NCBI GenBank assembly: GCA_045601425.1
Contig: JAZRZP010000022.1
Location: 23,749-87,748, forward strand
From: UBA1219 sp045601425
GTDB lineage: Bacteria; Bacteroidota; Bacteroidia; Bacteroidales; P3
Length of the DNA: 64,000 nucleotides
Reading direction: 5' to 3'
Shown: positions 34,160 to 43,300 of the stretch, one piece after another
Layout of the letters: the number at the start of each line of letters is the position of its first letter
Position numbering within the stretch: position 1 is the stretch's first letter
Notes under the pieces: generated by a model
Seen by the model: only the letters and a program-made list of their open reading frames with translations
Database searches by the model: none
Told to the model about the DNA's origin: nothing
Program-made: the position numbers and the translations under genes

Positions 34160-35563
34160 ATGGCAGAAAAACAAAATGTAGAAAATTTTATCAGCATTTA
34201 CATTAATAACCTGATAAAAAAATTTCGATGTTATAGTAATGACAAATACACCATTGGAATAGATGGGTTGGGCTGTTTTGTTGAAAGTAGTAATAATGCA
34301 ATAGCGTATTTGTGTAAAAAACTTAATGACAACAACTTTTTTGTAAACATAATTGGTTCTGAAAAGCACACAGGAGAGGTCGAAGTTACTTGCACGAATA
34401 ATTCTAAAAGCGAAACATATAGTTATAGGTACCAAGTACAAAACTTGCCCATGATTATTGAACTTTCAAGTAAAACCGATATTCCTGTCATCGGAATAAT
34501 TATTATGAAGATAGTTGCTAAAACGATTGTTAAGCAGAAAATTTTATACAAGGCTATAGTTTTTGATTTGGATGACACTTTGTGGAAAGGAACACTCGCT
34601 GAAGACGGTATAGAAAAAATAAAAGGAAATATGTTGTCCGATGAGGGAGAACCATTCATTTCTTTCATGCGTTTCATAAAAATACTTGCGAATGAGTTAG
34701 GTGTTTTCATTGCAATATGCTCACGAAACGATGCTGAACAAGTGAAAATCGCCATGGACGCATTTAGCGAAAACATTTTTCCTCTTAAAAATCAAATAGA
34801 CCGTCTTATTGCTAATTATAACGATAAAAGTACTAACATAAAAGAAATTGCAAGGCATCTATCAATATTACCACAATCAATGATATTTATTGATGATAAT
34901 CAAATAATCAGGGATGAAGTAAAACAGAAATTACCAGATGTGTTTGTACCTCAATGGAGTAATCATTCTGAACTTATGACGCAATTGATTGTCGGATGCT
35001 TTTTTGAACGCAATGAATTATCAATCAATTCCCAAGAACGCAGGCATCAATTTGAGATGTTGCAGACTGAACGAAAAACAAACGATTTGCCAGAATTATT
35101 AATAAAAGTTTTTGAAGATGAAAAACATAAGGAGGCGATGGATTTGTACGCAAAATCAAATCAGTTCAAGTTTTCACAACAGAATGGCAATTTTGATGAC
35201 CAAGCAAAATCGATATACTTTGAGTTGTATCGGAAGAATGGGGAATCTTTAGGTATCTGTTCTACTCTAACCTTTTACAAATCAAATGATAAGGTTGAGG
35301 TTTTAAATTGGGCAATCAGTTGCAGATATTTTGAGATAGGACTCGAAGAATTTATTTTGACTTATTTGCAAAATGTGTTGAACGCTGGAAAAGTATCATT
35401 CCATTATCAAAAGACAGAATATAACAACAAAGTTGGAGAGTTGTTGAACCAATATCCCAATTCATTCAACAAGGAAGTTGCCAATATCGAATTAGAATAT
35501 ACACAGGAATTTATAAATAAACTGATTAACAATACAAATCTAAAACAAATAAAAAATGGATAA
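34160..35563 (+). CDS. FkbH-like protein (HAD phosphatase-like, subfamily IIIC)
   Basis: A 467-residue protein. Residues ~1-125 form a region of unknown fold (TIGIDGLGCFVESSNNAIAYL). The HAD domain begins KAIVFDLDDTLWKGTL (nucleophile Asp136, acid Asp138), with IAICSRNDAEQ and MIFIDDNQIIRDEV as motifs II and IV. The C-terminal part has the FkbH block AKSNQFKFSQQ and a GNAT-like stretch (ESLGICSTLTFYKSND). Characterised FkbH proteins load glyceryl groups onto carrier proteins in polyketide pathways; no such genes are here, so the role in this operon is open. The frame extends upstream to 34073, but that part overlaps the structured RNA, so ATG 34160 is chosen. It overlaps the next gene by 8 bases. 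Confidence 0.75.
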   Translation: MAEKQNVENFISIYINNLIKKFRCYSNDKYTIGIDGLGCFVESSNNAIAYLCKKLNDNNFFVNIIGSEKHTGEVEVTCTNNSKSETYSYRYQVQNLPMIIELSSKTDIPVIGIIIMKIVAKTIVKQKILYKAIVFDLDDTLWKGTLAEDGIEKIKGNMLSDEGEPFISFMRFIKILANELGVFIAICSRNDAEQVKIAMDAFSENIFPLKNQIDRLIANYNDKSTNIKEIARHLSILPQSMIFIDDNQIIRDEVKQKLPDVFVPQWSNHSELMTQLIVGCFFERNELSINSQERRHQFEMLQTERKTNDLPELLIKVFEDEKHKEAMDLYAKSNQFKFSQQNGNFDDQAKSIYFELYRKNGESLGICSTLTFYKSNDKVEVLNWAISCRYFEIGLEEFILTYLQNVLNAGKVSFHYQKTEYNNKVGELLNQYPNSFNKEVANIELEYTQEFINKLINNTNLKQIKNG

Positions 35564-36353
35564 ACAAAAGTTGTACACGATTGGTTACACGTTGTTCAGT
35601 GGTAGGAATGGTATTGATGTCGAAAAAATGTTTGAGACATTACGGAATTACAATGTTTCGTATTTGGCTGATGTTCGGTCAATACCTTTTTCAAAACAAT
35701 ACCCGCAATGCAATTCTAATTACTTAAAATCTGTTGGAACAAGATTTTCTGTCCCATACATACATATGCCGGAATTGGGGGCAAAGGCAAGTAGTGAACA
35801 AGATGTGTTTTCAAAAGCTACGGACATATTTTTTGATAACATTTTCCCTATTGCAGCAAGCAAACGACCTGAAAAAACAGAACTGCGCGGAGAGGAGGAA
35901 ATAGTTGATTTCAATAAGTTCAGGAATGAAGACTTCTTTCTTCAAGGAATCAAAAGGATAGAAAACGCTTATGACAAGAACTATACTCTTGCGCTAATGT
36001 GCAGTGAAAAAGACCCGATTAATTGTCACAGATATTTTTTAGTCAGTCGGAAAATTGAGCAAGTGTTTGGGGAATGGATCGAAGTTGAACACATTGTGAA
36101 ATCCGAAAATGGTGAAATGACTACGATTACAAACAAGGAATTAGATAAAGTGTTGTCGAATACCATACGCAAAATAAAAGAAGTGAAAAACATGCGTCTC
36201 TTTGAACTAGAGATTTCAGGTAAAGCAAGAATTGACAACTACTTCGGAAAGGATTGTCCTGAAAAATTTCAGGATTTCTGCGACAGATATTGGAATCTGA
36301 TGCATGGATGGAAGAAATCAAGTAATAATAATAAATTTGAAGAATATGATTAG
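35556..36353 (+). CDS. DUF488 domain protein (first copy)
   Basis: A 265-residue protein of the DUF488 family, a Rossmann-like fold of unknown activity. Family features are LYTIGYTLFSGRNGIDVEKM at the start, YLADVRSIPFSKQYPQCN (the VDVR-type motif) and LMCSEKDPINCHRYFLV, with the conserved Cys and Cys-His. A C-terminal extension of ~80 residues (NMRLFELEISGKARIDNYFG) is not part of the core. It overlaps both neighbours by 8 bases, so all four genes of the operon are translated together. Low GC content compared with the flanking core genes. DUF488 genes are often found in accessory or defence-like islands, but no activity is established to my knowledge. Confidence 0.8.
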   Translation: MDKQKLYTIGYTLFSGRNGIDVEKMFETLRNYNVSYLADVRSIPFSKQYPQCNSNYLKSVGTRFSVPYIHMPELGAKASSEQDVFSKATDIFFDNIFPIAASKRPEKTELRGEEEIVDFNKFRNEDFFLQGIKRIENAYDKNYTLALMCSEKDPINCHRYFLVSRKIEQVFGEWIEVEHIVKSENGEMTTITNKELDKVLSNTIRKIKEVKNMRLFELEISGKARIDNYFGKDCPEKFQDFCDRYWNLMHGWKKSSNNNKFEEYD

Positions 36354-36810
36354 ATTGTTTAACATCGGTTTTACTCAAAAAACCGCAGAAGAGTTCTTTG
36401 GTATTTTGAAAAAGAACAAAATCAACTGTTTGGTTGACATTCGTTTGAATCCAAACGGTCAGTTGTCACGTTTTGCTTTTGAGAAAGACTTACCATTCTT
36501 TCTTGATAAATTGGTTGATGGCTGCAAATACGCCCATCGGGTGGATTTGGCACCTAAAAGCGAATTGCTGAAAGTGGTTCGTACAAAAGGTTCTGACATG
36601 AACAAAGACTACAAGATTTTTGAAAAAGCATTCAATGCGCAATTGGAGCGAGATTCCAAGATTTCAAATTTTGTTGAGCAATTTGGCAAGTTTGAAAATG
36701 TGGTTTTGCTGTGCTCTGAACCCACTACGGAAAAATGCCACAGAAGATTGGTAAGTGAAATGCTACTTAAAAAATTTGGTAACGAAATTAAATTTGGAGG
36801 GAATCTGTGA
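36346..36810 (+). CDS. DUF488 domain protein (second, shorter copy)
   Basis: A 154-residue protein with the same core motifs as its neighbour: RLFNIGFTQKTAEEFFGIL, INCLVDIRLNPNGQ and LLCSEPTTEKCHRRLVSEML. It lacks the C-terminal extension, and the two copies are clearly diverged, so this is an old pair rather than a recent duplication. The ATG at 36346 lies inside the last codons of the first copy; longer frames starting at 36304 would overlap more. The conserved Cys-(x)n-Cys-His is kept in both, which suggests that both are active or form a heterodimer. Function unknown. Confidence 0.8.
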   Translation: MIRLFNIGFTQKTAEEFFGILKKNKINCLVDIRLNPNGQLSRFAFEKDLPFFLDKLVDGCKYAHRVDLAPKSELLKVVRTKGSDMNKDYKIFEKAFNAQLERDSKISNFVEQFGKFENVVLLCSEPTTEKCHRRLVSEMLLKKFGNEIKFGGNL

Positions 36811-37457
36811 TGAAAAAAAGAGTTTTATTATTAGCTGTTAGTTGTAAGGAATGCGGACTATGTCCAGGTGGTATAGATTTAGATAATCCAGAGAATTGGA
36901 TTCGCATTGTGAAAGATGATGGCTGCTCTGGTTCTGTACAAGGCGTTGACATTGATTTCGCAAGGCCATTGGATATTATTGAATTTGATGGTCGTCCGAT
37001 GCCTCAAGGAAAACAAAGGGAGAATTGGGTAATAGATAATCGTTCATGTAGAAATTTAGGTAGAATGAGACTGAATGACAGAAATAGTTCGGATAAGGAA
37101 ATACTCGATTATGTGTATGAAAAGTATTCTTATCATGGCTTTTGGGAAAATTATAAGGCATTCTTAAATAAAGCAGAATTTGAAGGAATAAATCTGCCGT
37201 CCGAATCTATTATGAGAGTATCAAATGTCCACATTTATGCAGTTGATAATGGTGACTCAATAAAGTCAAAAATAGATTTTGACTGGTCCGGTGCGAGATA
37301 CAGAATCAAATGGGTTTCAATGACAGACCAAGATTATTATGGTAAAGATGTTACGTTTGACAATGCATACATCGTGATTTCAATACCCAAAGAAACGGGT
37401 TTCTATGTTAATGAACAGCGGGCATATAAGTTTGTGAGCAGGATTTTTGGATGGTAA
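36810..37457 (+). CDS. Dual OB-domain protein
   Basis: A 215-residue protein resembling the 'dual OB domain' family: KRVLLLAVSCKECGLCPGGID at the N terminus, NWIRIVKDDG, then PLDIIEFDGRPMP and the QRENW motif, and a second barrel with WSGARYRIKWVSMTDQDYY. OB folds bind nucleic acids or oligosaccharides; the ligand here is unknown. The N-terminal CKECGLC Cys pair may bind metal. The ATG at 36810 shares one base with the upstream TGA (TGATG), a classic re-initiation arrangement. It is the last gene of the four-gene operon and is followed by a terminator at 37492. Confidence 0.75.
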   Translation: MKKRVLLLAVSCKECGLCPGGIDLDNPENWIRIVKDDGCSGSVQGVDIDFARPLDIIEFDGRPMPQGKQRENWVIDNRSCRNLGRMRLNDRNSSDKEILDYVYEKYSYHGFWENYKAFLNKAEFEGINLPSESIMRVSNVHIYAVDNGDSIKSKIDFDWSGARYRIKWVSMTDQDYYGKDVTFDNAYIVISIPKETGFYVNEQRAYKFVSRIFGW

Positions 37458-37491
37458 ATAGATATTGAAGATATTTGAATTACAGTTGTAG

Positions 37492-37519
37492 AATAGTCCT
37501 GTTGAACTATTTTTTTTAT
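37492..37519 (+). terminator. Terminator of the FkbH/DUF488/dual-OB operon
   Basis: AATAGT (37492-37497) pairs with ACTATT (37506-37511) and is followed by a run of T residues. The stem is short, but the T run is good. Confidence 0.6.
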
Positions 37520-37853
37520 GTAATTTTTGAGGTTACTAAGGTTAATGCATAGAGTATCCAATATCCATTCTGTTGAAGAATAATCGTGCCAATTATGGTA
37601 GGATCGAACAGGTTCTCGTGAAGATGAATGCAACCGATTTTGTTCGGTAGAATAAAGAAAAATAAAATACCTGATAGTTAACGTTCTTTTGAAAAAAACT
37701 GTGTGAGTCAGTGTATTCTTGAGTCTTTGTAGAGAGAATCGGTTTGTAGCAAAAGGTTATCGGTATGTGCAACTATTATGAAAGGTAAGGAAAGAGTTTT
37801 TATGGTTGATTTGCCTACAAAGGTCATCATACCTCGTTTCTGTAGACAGAGAC
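37520..37853. other. Intergenic spacer with no recognisable feature
   Basis: About 330 AT-rich bases between the accessory operon and the zinc-ribbon gene. No promoter of the TAnnTTTG type, no long repeat and no supported ORF. It could be the decayed right end of the acquired island. Confidence 0.4.
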
Positions 37854-38465
37854 TTAGCCTTCCTTGGCGGCCTCAACCTTCCATTCTCCGCCGGTTTTCT
37901 GCAGATTTAATGTCAAGGGCTCTTCGCCGCTGCGGTTTACGACAGCGGTGGCACGGTCGCTGTTTACGTTCACGCCAGCGATGCCGCTGTAATTCTCGAA
38001 CTGGTCGGAGGCGAAAGTGAGGATTGCATCCACGACGTCCTTGGTTTCTTCGGTGGAATACGACTTCGCCGTCTCAGCATCCTTCCGGTTTATTGCGAGT
38101 ATGTACGACTCTGCGGCACTCGTTACAATGTCCTCTTCTGTTATGACGGGTACGGCTTCTTCGTCCGTTCCTCTGTTGCTGGCTTCCGTAAGCTTTACGG
38201 CAGCGAACACCGCGGCACCTGCCACCAGCAGTGCTGCGAGCGTTATCCAAAGCCACAGGAGAGATTTTCTGCGTGGCTTTTGTACGGTGGTTTGGTGGAG
38301 CAACCGCGTGCCGCACGATTCGCAGAACATGCTGTCGGGATCCACGGGAGCGTGGCATTCCGGACAGAATGAGTTCCGCACTTGCAGGTTGTAGCCGCAA
38401 TGCGGGCATTGCCGTGCAGTGTCGCTTACTGTTTTTCCGCATTCGGGACATTTTATGAGTGCCAT
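37854..38465 (-). CDS. Zinc-ribbon membrane protein
   Basis: A 203-residue protein with two tandem zinc ribbons at the N terminus (CPECGKTVSDTARQCPHCG and CPECHAPVDPDSMFCESCG), then one hydrophobic segment (~residues 73-95, LLWLWITLAALLVAGAAVFA). The C-terminal domain (~105-203) resembles the DUF4878/NTF2-like fold of lumazine-type lipoproteins (AVVNRSGEEPLTLNLQKTGGEWKVEA). The ribbons face the cytoplasm and the C-terminal domain the periplasm. Transcribed from a promoter divergent to thyA. Function unknown. Two further proteins of this general design occur at 43350 and 43955. Confidence 0.75.
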   Translation of the reverse strand: MALIKCPECGKTVSDTARQCPHCGYNLQVRNSFCPECHAPVDPDSMFCESCGTRLLHQTTVQKPRRKSLLWLWITLAALLVAGAAVFAAVKLTEASNRGTDEEAVPVITEEDIVTSAAESYILAINRKDAETAKSYSTEETKDVVDAILTFASDQFENYSGIAGVNVNSDRATAVVNRSGEEPLTLNLQKTGGEWKVEAAKEG

Positions 38466-38497
38466 GTGTTTCGGTTTTTGTGTTGAAATTCAGTTTG

Positions 38498-38505
38498 CAA
38501 AGATA
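38498..38505 (-). promoter_or_regulatory. -7 element of the zinc-ribbon gene promoter
   Basis: CAAAGATA on the plus strand is TATCTTTG on the minus strand, 33 bases before the ATG ending at 38465. It lies within ~40 bases of the divergent thyA promoter. Confidence 0.6.
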
Positions 38506-38541
38506 CTGAAAAAAAATATATTGACAGGATTTTGCAATAAA

Positions 38542-38573
38542 TTTGCCTAAAAAAAATTTTTTTCGTACTTTTG
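38542..38573 (+). promoter_or_regulatory. thyA promoter
   Basis: TTTG at 38542-38545 and TACTTTTG at 38566-38573, 20-base spacer. The thyA ATG follows 20 bases later. Confidence 0.65.
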
Positions 38574-38593
38574 CAAAGTAAAACACGGAACAA

Positions 38594-39388
38594 ATGAAAC
38601 AGTATCTTGAACTTTTACGGCATGTGATGGCCGACGGCAACGACAAGAATGACCGTACGGGAACCGGAACTAGAAGCGTTTTCGGTTATCAGATGCGCTT
38701 CGACCTGAACGAGGGTTTCCCTTTGCTCACAACAAAGAAGCTGCATCTCCGTTCCATCATTTATGAACTGCTGTGGTTTCTTCGTGGCGATACCAACATA
38801 CAGTACCTCCACGACCACAAGGTCACTATCTGGGACGAGTGGGCCGACGCTGACGGTAATCTCGGACCCGTTTACGGCAAACAGTGGCGCTCGTGGTCAT
38901 GCCCCGACGGAAGAAATATCGACCAGATTTCGCAGCTCATCGATCAGATAAAGAAAAATCCCGACTCGCGCCGGCTTCTGGTATGTGCGTGGAACGTGGC
39001 CGACGTCGAAAAAATGGCTCTGCCTCCGTGCCACATTCTTTTCCAGTTCTACGTCGCCGACGGTAAACTGTCGTGTCAACTTTACCAGCGTTCGGCCGAC
39101 ATATTCCTCGGAGTGCCGTTCAACATCGCATCCTATGCGCTTTTCACCATGATGATAGCCCAATGCTGCGGCCTGCAGTGCGGCGAATTCATACATACTC
39201 TCGGCGATGCGCATATATACAACAACCATCGTGAACAAGTACGTCTGCAGCTGTCACGGGAACCACGTCCATTGCCCAAAATGCTCATAAATCCTGAAAA
39301 AAAGGATATTTTCGGATTCGACTACGAGGACTTTACTCTCGTGGATTATGACCCGCATCCGCACATAAAAGGCGATGTAGCTGTTTGA
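38594..39388 (+). CDS. thyA: Thymidylate synthase
   Basis: Methylates dUMP to dTMP using methylenetetrahydrofolate in the cytoplasm. The 264 residues equal the E. coli-type enzyme. Motifs include DRTGTGTRSVFGYQMRFDL, the catalytic Cys in ALPPCHILFQFY, the dUMP-binding LYQRSADIFLGVPFNIASYA and the C-terminal PHPHIKGDVAV. Short 5' leader. No dihydrofolate reductase gene follows, although folK lies 38 kb upstream. Confidence 0.97.
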   Translation: MKQYLELLRHVMADGNDKNDRTGTGTRSVFGYQMRFDLNEGFPLLTTKKLHLRSIIYELLWFLRGDTNIQYLHDHKVTIWDEWADADGNLGPVYGKQWRSWSCPDGRNIDQISQLIDQIKKNPDSRRLLVCAWNVADVEKMALPPCHILFQFYVADGKLSCQLYQRSADIFLGVPFNIASYALFTMMIAQCCGLQCGEFIHTLGDAHIYNNHREQVRLQLSREPRPLPKMLINPEKKDIFGFDYEDFTLVDYDPHPHIKGDVAV

Positions 39389-39516
39389 CCTTTGTAAATA
39401 TTTGATTGTCAATAAAATAATATAAAACTATGCCACTTTTAGCAGGCCTGTATCCGGACGAAGTGATTAAGGGAAAAACCGTTTCTTTTTTGCAAGAAAA
39501 TGGACTTTCGTGTTTT

Positions 39517-40842
39517 ATGTATCTCATTGAGAATGTGAATGTCGTAAACGAGGGCAAGGTTGAAAAAAAATCGGTGCTCATAGAAAACGGCCTCGTTTCG
39601 CAAATATCGGATCATATTCCCCATGCCGAGGGAGTTAGCGTGATAAACGGTGAAGGGAAGTATCTGCTTCCGGGAGTTATCGACACCCATGTGCATTTCC
39701 GCGATCCGGGACTTACCGTCAAGGCGGATTTCTACACCGAAAGCTGTGCGGCCCTTGCCGGAGGCGTAACTTCGGTCATTGATATGCCAAACACCAAGCC
39801 ACAGACTGTTTCGGAGCAGACTCTCGATGAAAAACTTGCAATGGCTGCGGAAAAGTCTCTGGTCAATTACGGATTCATGGTAGGTGCCACCAACGGAAAC
39901 ATTGGCGAAATATCGTCGATAGACCCGCGTAAATACGCTGCCATAAAGCTTTTTATGGGTTCTTCAACGGGTAACATGCTCGTAAACAGCGATTCGAGCC
40001 TCGAAGACCTGTTCGCTTCGGCCAGAAAAGTCATAGTGGCTCATTGTGAGGACGAGGAACGCATCCGCGAGCGTACAGATGTGTTCAAGACTGCCGGCAG
40101 CAACACACCGGACATACACCCGAAAATCCGCGATGCGGAAAGCTGCTTCGTCTCTACGCAGAAGGCCGTGGCTCTGGCAAAGAAATACAATGCACGGTTG
40201 CACGTGGCTCATCTGAGTACCGGAAAGGAACTTTCTCTGTTTTCTTCGGAATCTCTTGAAAACAAAAACGTTACGGTAGAGGTTACGCCAAACCACCTCT
40301 GGTTTTGCGACGATGACTATCAGCGGTTGGGCAACCTGATTCGCTGCAATCCGGCCATAAAATCGGCAAACGACCGCGAAGCTCTGTGCAATGCTTTGAA
40401 AATCAATCTTGTAGATACGATAGCCACAGACCACGCGCCTCATTGCAGGGAAGAAAAGATGCGTCCCTATTTCGAGTCCGTCTCGGGAATGCCCTCAATA
40501 CAGCATTCGCTGCTTGTGATGCTGGAACTGGTGAAGCGTAACGTGATAGACATCGGTACACTTGTTGAAAAGATGTGCCACAACCCTGCACGGCTTTTTT
40601 CCATCGAAAACCGTGGGTTCATCCGCGAAGGTTATGCTGCCGACTTGGTGCTTGTGGACATGGATTCCGAAACGCAGGTAACTGCCGAAAGTCTTTATTA
40701 CAAATGTCGCTGGTCGCCACTGGAAGGTGAGACATTCTCTTCAAAGGTACTTAAGACTTTTGTTAATGGCATTCCTGCATACGATTGCGAGAATGGAATT
40801 TTTGAAAGCATAAGGGGCCGCGCACTGAAATTTTCAAGGTAA
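39517..40842 (+). CDS. pyrC: Dihydroorotase
   Basis: Cyclises carbamoyl-aspartate to dihydroorotate in pyrimidine synthesis. The amidohydrolase metal site is visible: DTHVHFRDPG, a Lys in IKLFMGSSTGN (carboxylated), IVAHCEDEE, LHVAHLSTG and DTIATDHAPH. It is of the class I type (441 residues from this start). The frame extends upstream to ATG 39430, but the extra 29 residues (PLLAGLYPDEVIKG) resemble nothing in the family, while MYLIENVNVVNEGKV is a normal start; start confidence is moderate. It lies between thyA and a lipoprotein gene without a visible terminator. Confidence 0.9.
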   Translation: MYLIENVNVVNEGKVEKKSVLIENGLVSQISDHIPHAEGVSVINGEGKYLLPGVIDTHVHFRDPGLTVKADFYTESCAALAGGVTSVIDMPNTKPQTVSEQTLDEKLAMAAEKSLVNYGFMVGATNGNIGEISSIDPRKYAAIKLFMGSSTGNMLVNSDSSLEDLFASARKVIVAHCEDEERIRERTDVFKTAGSNTPDIHPKIRDAESCFVSTQKAVALAKKYNARLHVAHLSTGKELSLFSSESLENKNVTVEVTPNHLWFCDDDYQRLGNLIRCNPAIKSANDREALCNALKINLVDTIATDHAPHCREEKMRPYFESVSGMPSIQHSLLVMLELVKRNVIDIGTLVEKMCHNPARLFSIENRGFIREGYAADLVLVDMDSETQVTAESLYYKCRWSPLEGETFSSKVLKTFVNGIPAYDCENGIFESIRGRALKFSR

Positions 40843-40892
40843 AAAATAATTTTTTGAAAAAAGCGTTCTATCTCTTTAAAAATTTTTTGAAT

Positions 40893-41513
40893 ATGGAAAT
40901 AAACAAGAAAATAATTGCAGTTGCCGGAGCTGTGGCAGTTGCCGGCAGCTGTTCCACAAACAAGGTTGCGGAGCAGGGTAAAAATATCGGTGATGATACT
41001 GCCGGCAAAGGATTGAAAACTAACGTCCCAGCCGAAGACAGCATTTCTCTAGTGCAGAGGCTTAAAGCCCTGAATACTGCCAGTTACGACACTTTCGCCT
41101 TGCCGAATGCAATGTGCTATTCCGTCGCAATGCCTATGGAAGAAAATTACGTGTGCCCGAAATGCGGTACGGAAACGGCTTCCACTGCCTACAAAAACGG
41201 TAACATCCGCAGTATCCGCAGCGTGGTGGGCGAAATAAAGTCGATGGGTTATGACGTCGTTCTCGATGAAAGCCAGTATTGTCACAAATGCAACGGCTCA
41301 AAAGAAGACTATCCGGAACTCAAGTTCAAGATACGTTTTTCGGAAAAAGCCGGATACCATGTGGCAAGTTCGAATACTTCGGGCGATTACTCGGCAGTGA
41401 AAGCTTTCCTTGAAGGAGAGAAGTCTTTCAGGGAATACGTCAGCAATAACCTTGACGAAGCTAGACGCACACTGAAAATTGTTGAAAAAATGACGGGTCT
41501 GAGAACTAAATAG
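40893..41513 (+). CDS. Putative lipoprotein with a zinc-ribbon-like Cys motif
   Basis: A 206-residue protein. The start at 40893 gives MEINKKIIAVAGAVAVAGSC, a short lipoprotein signal with Cys in the lipobox. The mature protein contains CPKCGTETA and a later QYCHKCNGSKEDYP, likely one metal site, within an alpha/beta region. It ends KIVEKMTGLRTK. The longer frame from 40854 adds a non-signal-like MKKAFYLFKNF. It lies 4-7 bases before the ctp gene, suggesting joint expression and perhaps a chaperone or envelope role. Not recognised further. Confidence 0.65.
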   Translation: MEINKKIIAVAGAVAVAGSCSTNKVAEQGKNIGDDTAGKGLKTNVPAEDSISLVQRLKALNTASYDTFALPNAMCYSVAMPMEENYVCPKCGTETASTAYKNGNIRSIRSVVGEIKSMGYDVVLDESQYCHKCNGSKEDYPELKFKIRFSEKAGYHVASSNTSGDYSAVKAFLEGEKSFREYVSNNLDEARRTLKIVEKMTGLRTK

Positions 41514-41520
41514 TATCGTG

Positions 41521-43278
41521 ATGAAAAAAATACTTTTAATGATTATGCCGATCCTTCTGCTGTGCAGCAACCCTGCATTTTCGCAGCTCAAGGAGAATAT
41601 GAAGATGTATCAGGTACTCAACCTCATAAACGACAATTATGTGGAAAAGCCCGATATGCCCAAACTTGTCGAAAAGGCAATTGTTCCGATGCTCGCCGAA
41701 CTCGACCCGCATTCCATGTATATCAGTGCCAAAGATGTGCAGAAAGCCAACGAAGCCCTCAACGGCAATTTCGACGGGATAGGAGTGTCGTTTCAGATTA
41801 TGAAGGATTCCATCCATGTCGTTGACGTTATCCGCGGAGGCCCCTCCGAAAAAGTCGGGATTCAGGCCGGCGACATTATCGTAAAAGTAGATGGCAAAGT
41901 GGCTACTGGCGACACCATTACCAACAATTTCGTGTACAAGAACCTCCGCGGCAAGAAAGGATCGGTGGCAAAAGTCGATATCAGACGGCGCGGTAAAAAG
42001 GAAACCCTGCATTTCGACATCACTCGCGACAAAATCCCGATCAACAGCATCGACACCTATTTCATGATCGACAAAAAAACGGGATATATCCGTCTCGACC
42101 GCTTTTCCCGCACCACTATGGAGGAATTTAAAAAGTCAATCACCGACCTGAAAGACCAAGGCATGACACAGCTTGTATTCGACCTTCGTGGCAACGGCGG
42201 CGGTTACCTTGACGTGGCAGTGGCACTGGCCGACGAATTCCTTCCGGAAGACAAGCTTATCGTTTACACGCAGGGAATCTCGTCTCCTTATCGAGCCTTC
42301 AACTCCACCAAGGGCGGCAGTTTTGAGAAAGGTCGCCTCGTGGTTTTGATTGACGAGTATTCCGCTTCGGCAAGCGAGATTGTTTCCGGTGCCATTCAGG
42401 ATTGGGACCGTGGTCTGGTAATTGGTCGGCGCAGTTTCGGCAAAGGATTGGTACAGAGAGTGTTTCAACTCAACGACGGTGCCCAGATGCGACTTACTAC
42501 AGCACGCTATTACACTCCTTCGGGACGCTGCATACAGAAACCTTACAAGGACGGTCTCGAAGCTTATTACAAAGACCTTGCAAACCGTTATAGCCACAAG
42601 GAAATGATAAATCCCGACTCCATCTCGCTGCCCGATTCGGTGAAATTCTATACCTCGCAAAAACGCGTGGTTTACGGCGGCGGTGGAATAATTCCTGACT
42701 TCTTCATTCCTGTGGACACGACGCGAATGTCCGACTATTGGATAAATCTCAACAGCAAAGGTCTCATCAATCGTTTTGCGTTGGAATGGACAGAAAAGCA
42801 TCGTGCCGATGTTTTGTCGAAATATCCCGATTACAGCAATTTTGCAGAAGCGTACCCGTCATTCGGTATAGAAGAAGAATTTGCACAATATGCTGAAAAA
42901 CAGGGTGTTGAAAAGACAAAGATTCGCGGAGAATGGGCACGGAGTTGGATTGTGGATTATCTGAACAAAGCAATAAAGGACACGGTGAACCCGATTTCCG
43001 AAAACAATTATCATGACTATGTGGTAAAACTTCTGAACAATCCCGAACTGCAGAAAACTGCACTCGAGAAAGCCGGAAAGGAAGATGAGGATGCGAAGAA
43101 ATCGGCTCAGAAATCGGAATTATACATCAATACTTATGTCAAGGCACTGATAGCCCGCAATTTATACGGCTTCCGCTATTATTACGAGGCTTATAAGGAC
43201 GTCGATGAAGGCTACAAGACTGCTGTTGATATTATCAGCGATACAAGACTTTTCAAGAAGAACAGGATTGCATACTGA
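41521..43278 (+). CDS. C-terminal processing peptidase (S41A, CtpA/Prc type)
   Basis: A 585-residue periplasmic serine protease that trims C termini of envelope proteins. The signal peptide ends near NPAFSQ. A PDZ domain spans ~residues 75-160 (HVVDVIRGGPSEKVGIQAGDI). The catalytic core has LVFDLRGNGGGYLDVA and EYSASASEIVSGAIQDWDRG, whose Ser is the nucleophile, and RRSFGKGLVQ with the Lys. A C-terminal helical part (~380-585, DUF-like) is typical of Bacteroidota paralogues. The ATG at 41521 is used; a GTG lies three bases earlier. A bidirectional terminator follows. Confidence 0.92.
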   Translation: MKKILLMIMPILLLCSNPAFSQLKENMKMYQVLNLINDNYVEKPDMPKLVEKAIVPMLAELDPHSMYISAKDVQKANEALNGNFDGIGVSFQIMKDSIHVVDVIRGGPSEKVGIQAGDIIVKVDGKVATGDTITNNFVYKNLRGKKGSVAKVDIRRRGKKETLHFDITRDKIPINSIDTYFMIDKKTGYIRLDRFSRTTMEEFKKSITDLKDQGMTQLVFDLRGNGGGYLDVAVALADEFLPEDKLIVYTQGISSPYRAFNSTKGGSFEKGRLVVLIDEYSASASEIVSGAIQDWDRGLVIGRRSFGKGLVQRVFQLNDGAQMRLTTARYYTPSGRCIQKPYKDGLEAYYKDLANRYSHKEMINPDSISLPDSVKFYTSQKRVVYGGGGIIPDFFIPVDTTRMSDYWINLNSKGLINRFALEWTEKHRADVLSKYPDYSNFAEAYPSFGIEEEFAQYAEKQGVEKTKIRGEWARSWIVDYLNKAIKDTVNPISENNYHDYVVKLLNNPELQKTALEKAGKEDEDAKKSAQKSELYINTYVKALIARNLYGFRYYYEAYKDVDEGYKTAVDIISDTRLFKKNRIAY

Positions 43279-43300
43279 AAAACGGTAGTCCGTTACGAAA

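Noticed and set aside
37458..37853. tRNA or integrase remnant at the right end of the accessory island
   Set aside because: No cloverleaf, T-loop sequence, direct repeat or recombinase fragment can be seen.
37778..38020. Small plus-strand frame opposite the zinc-ribbon gene
   Set aside because: Arg-rich, no promoter, overlaps the conserved C-terminal domain of the opposite gene.
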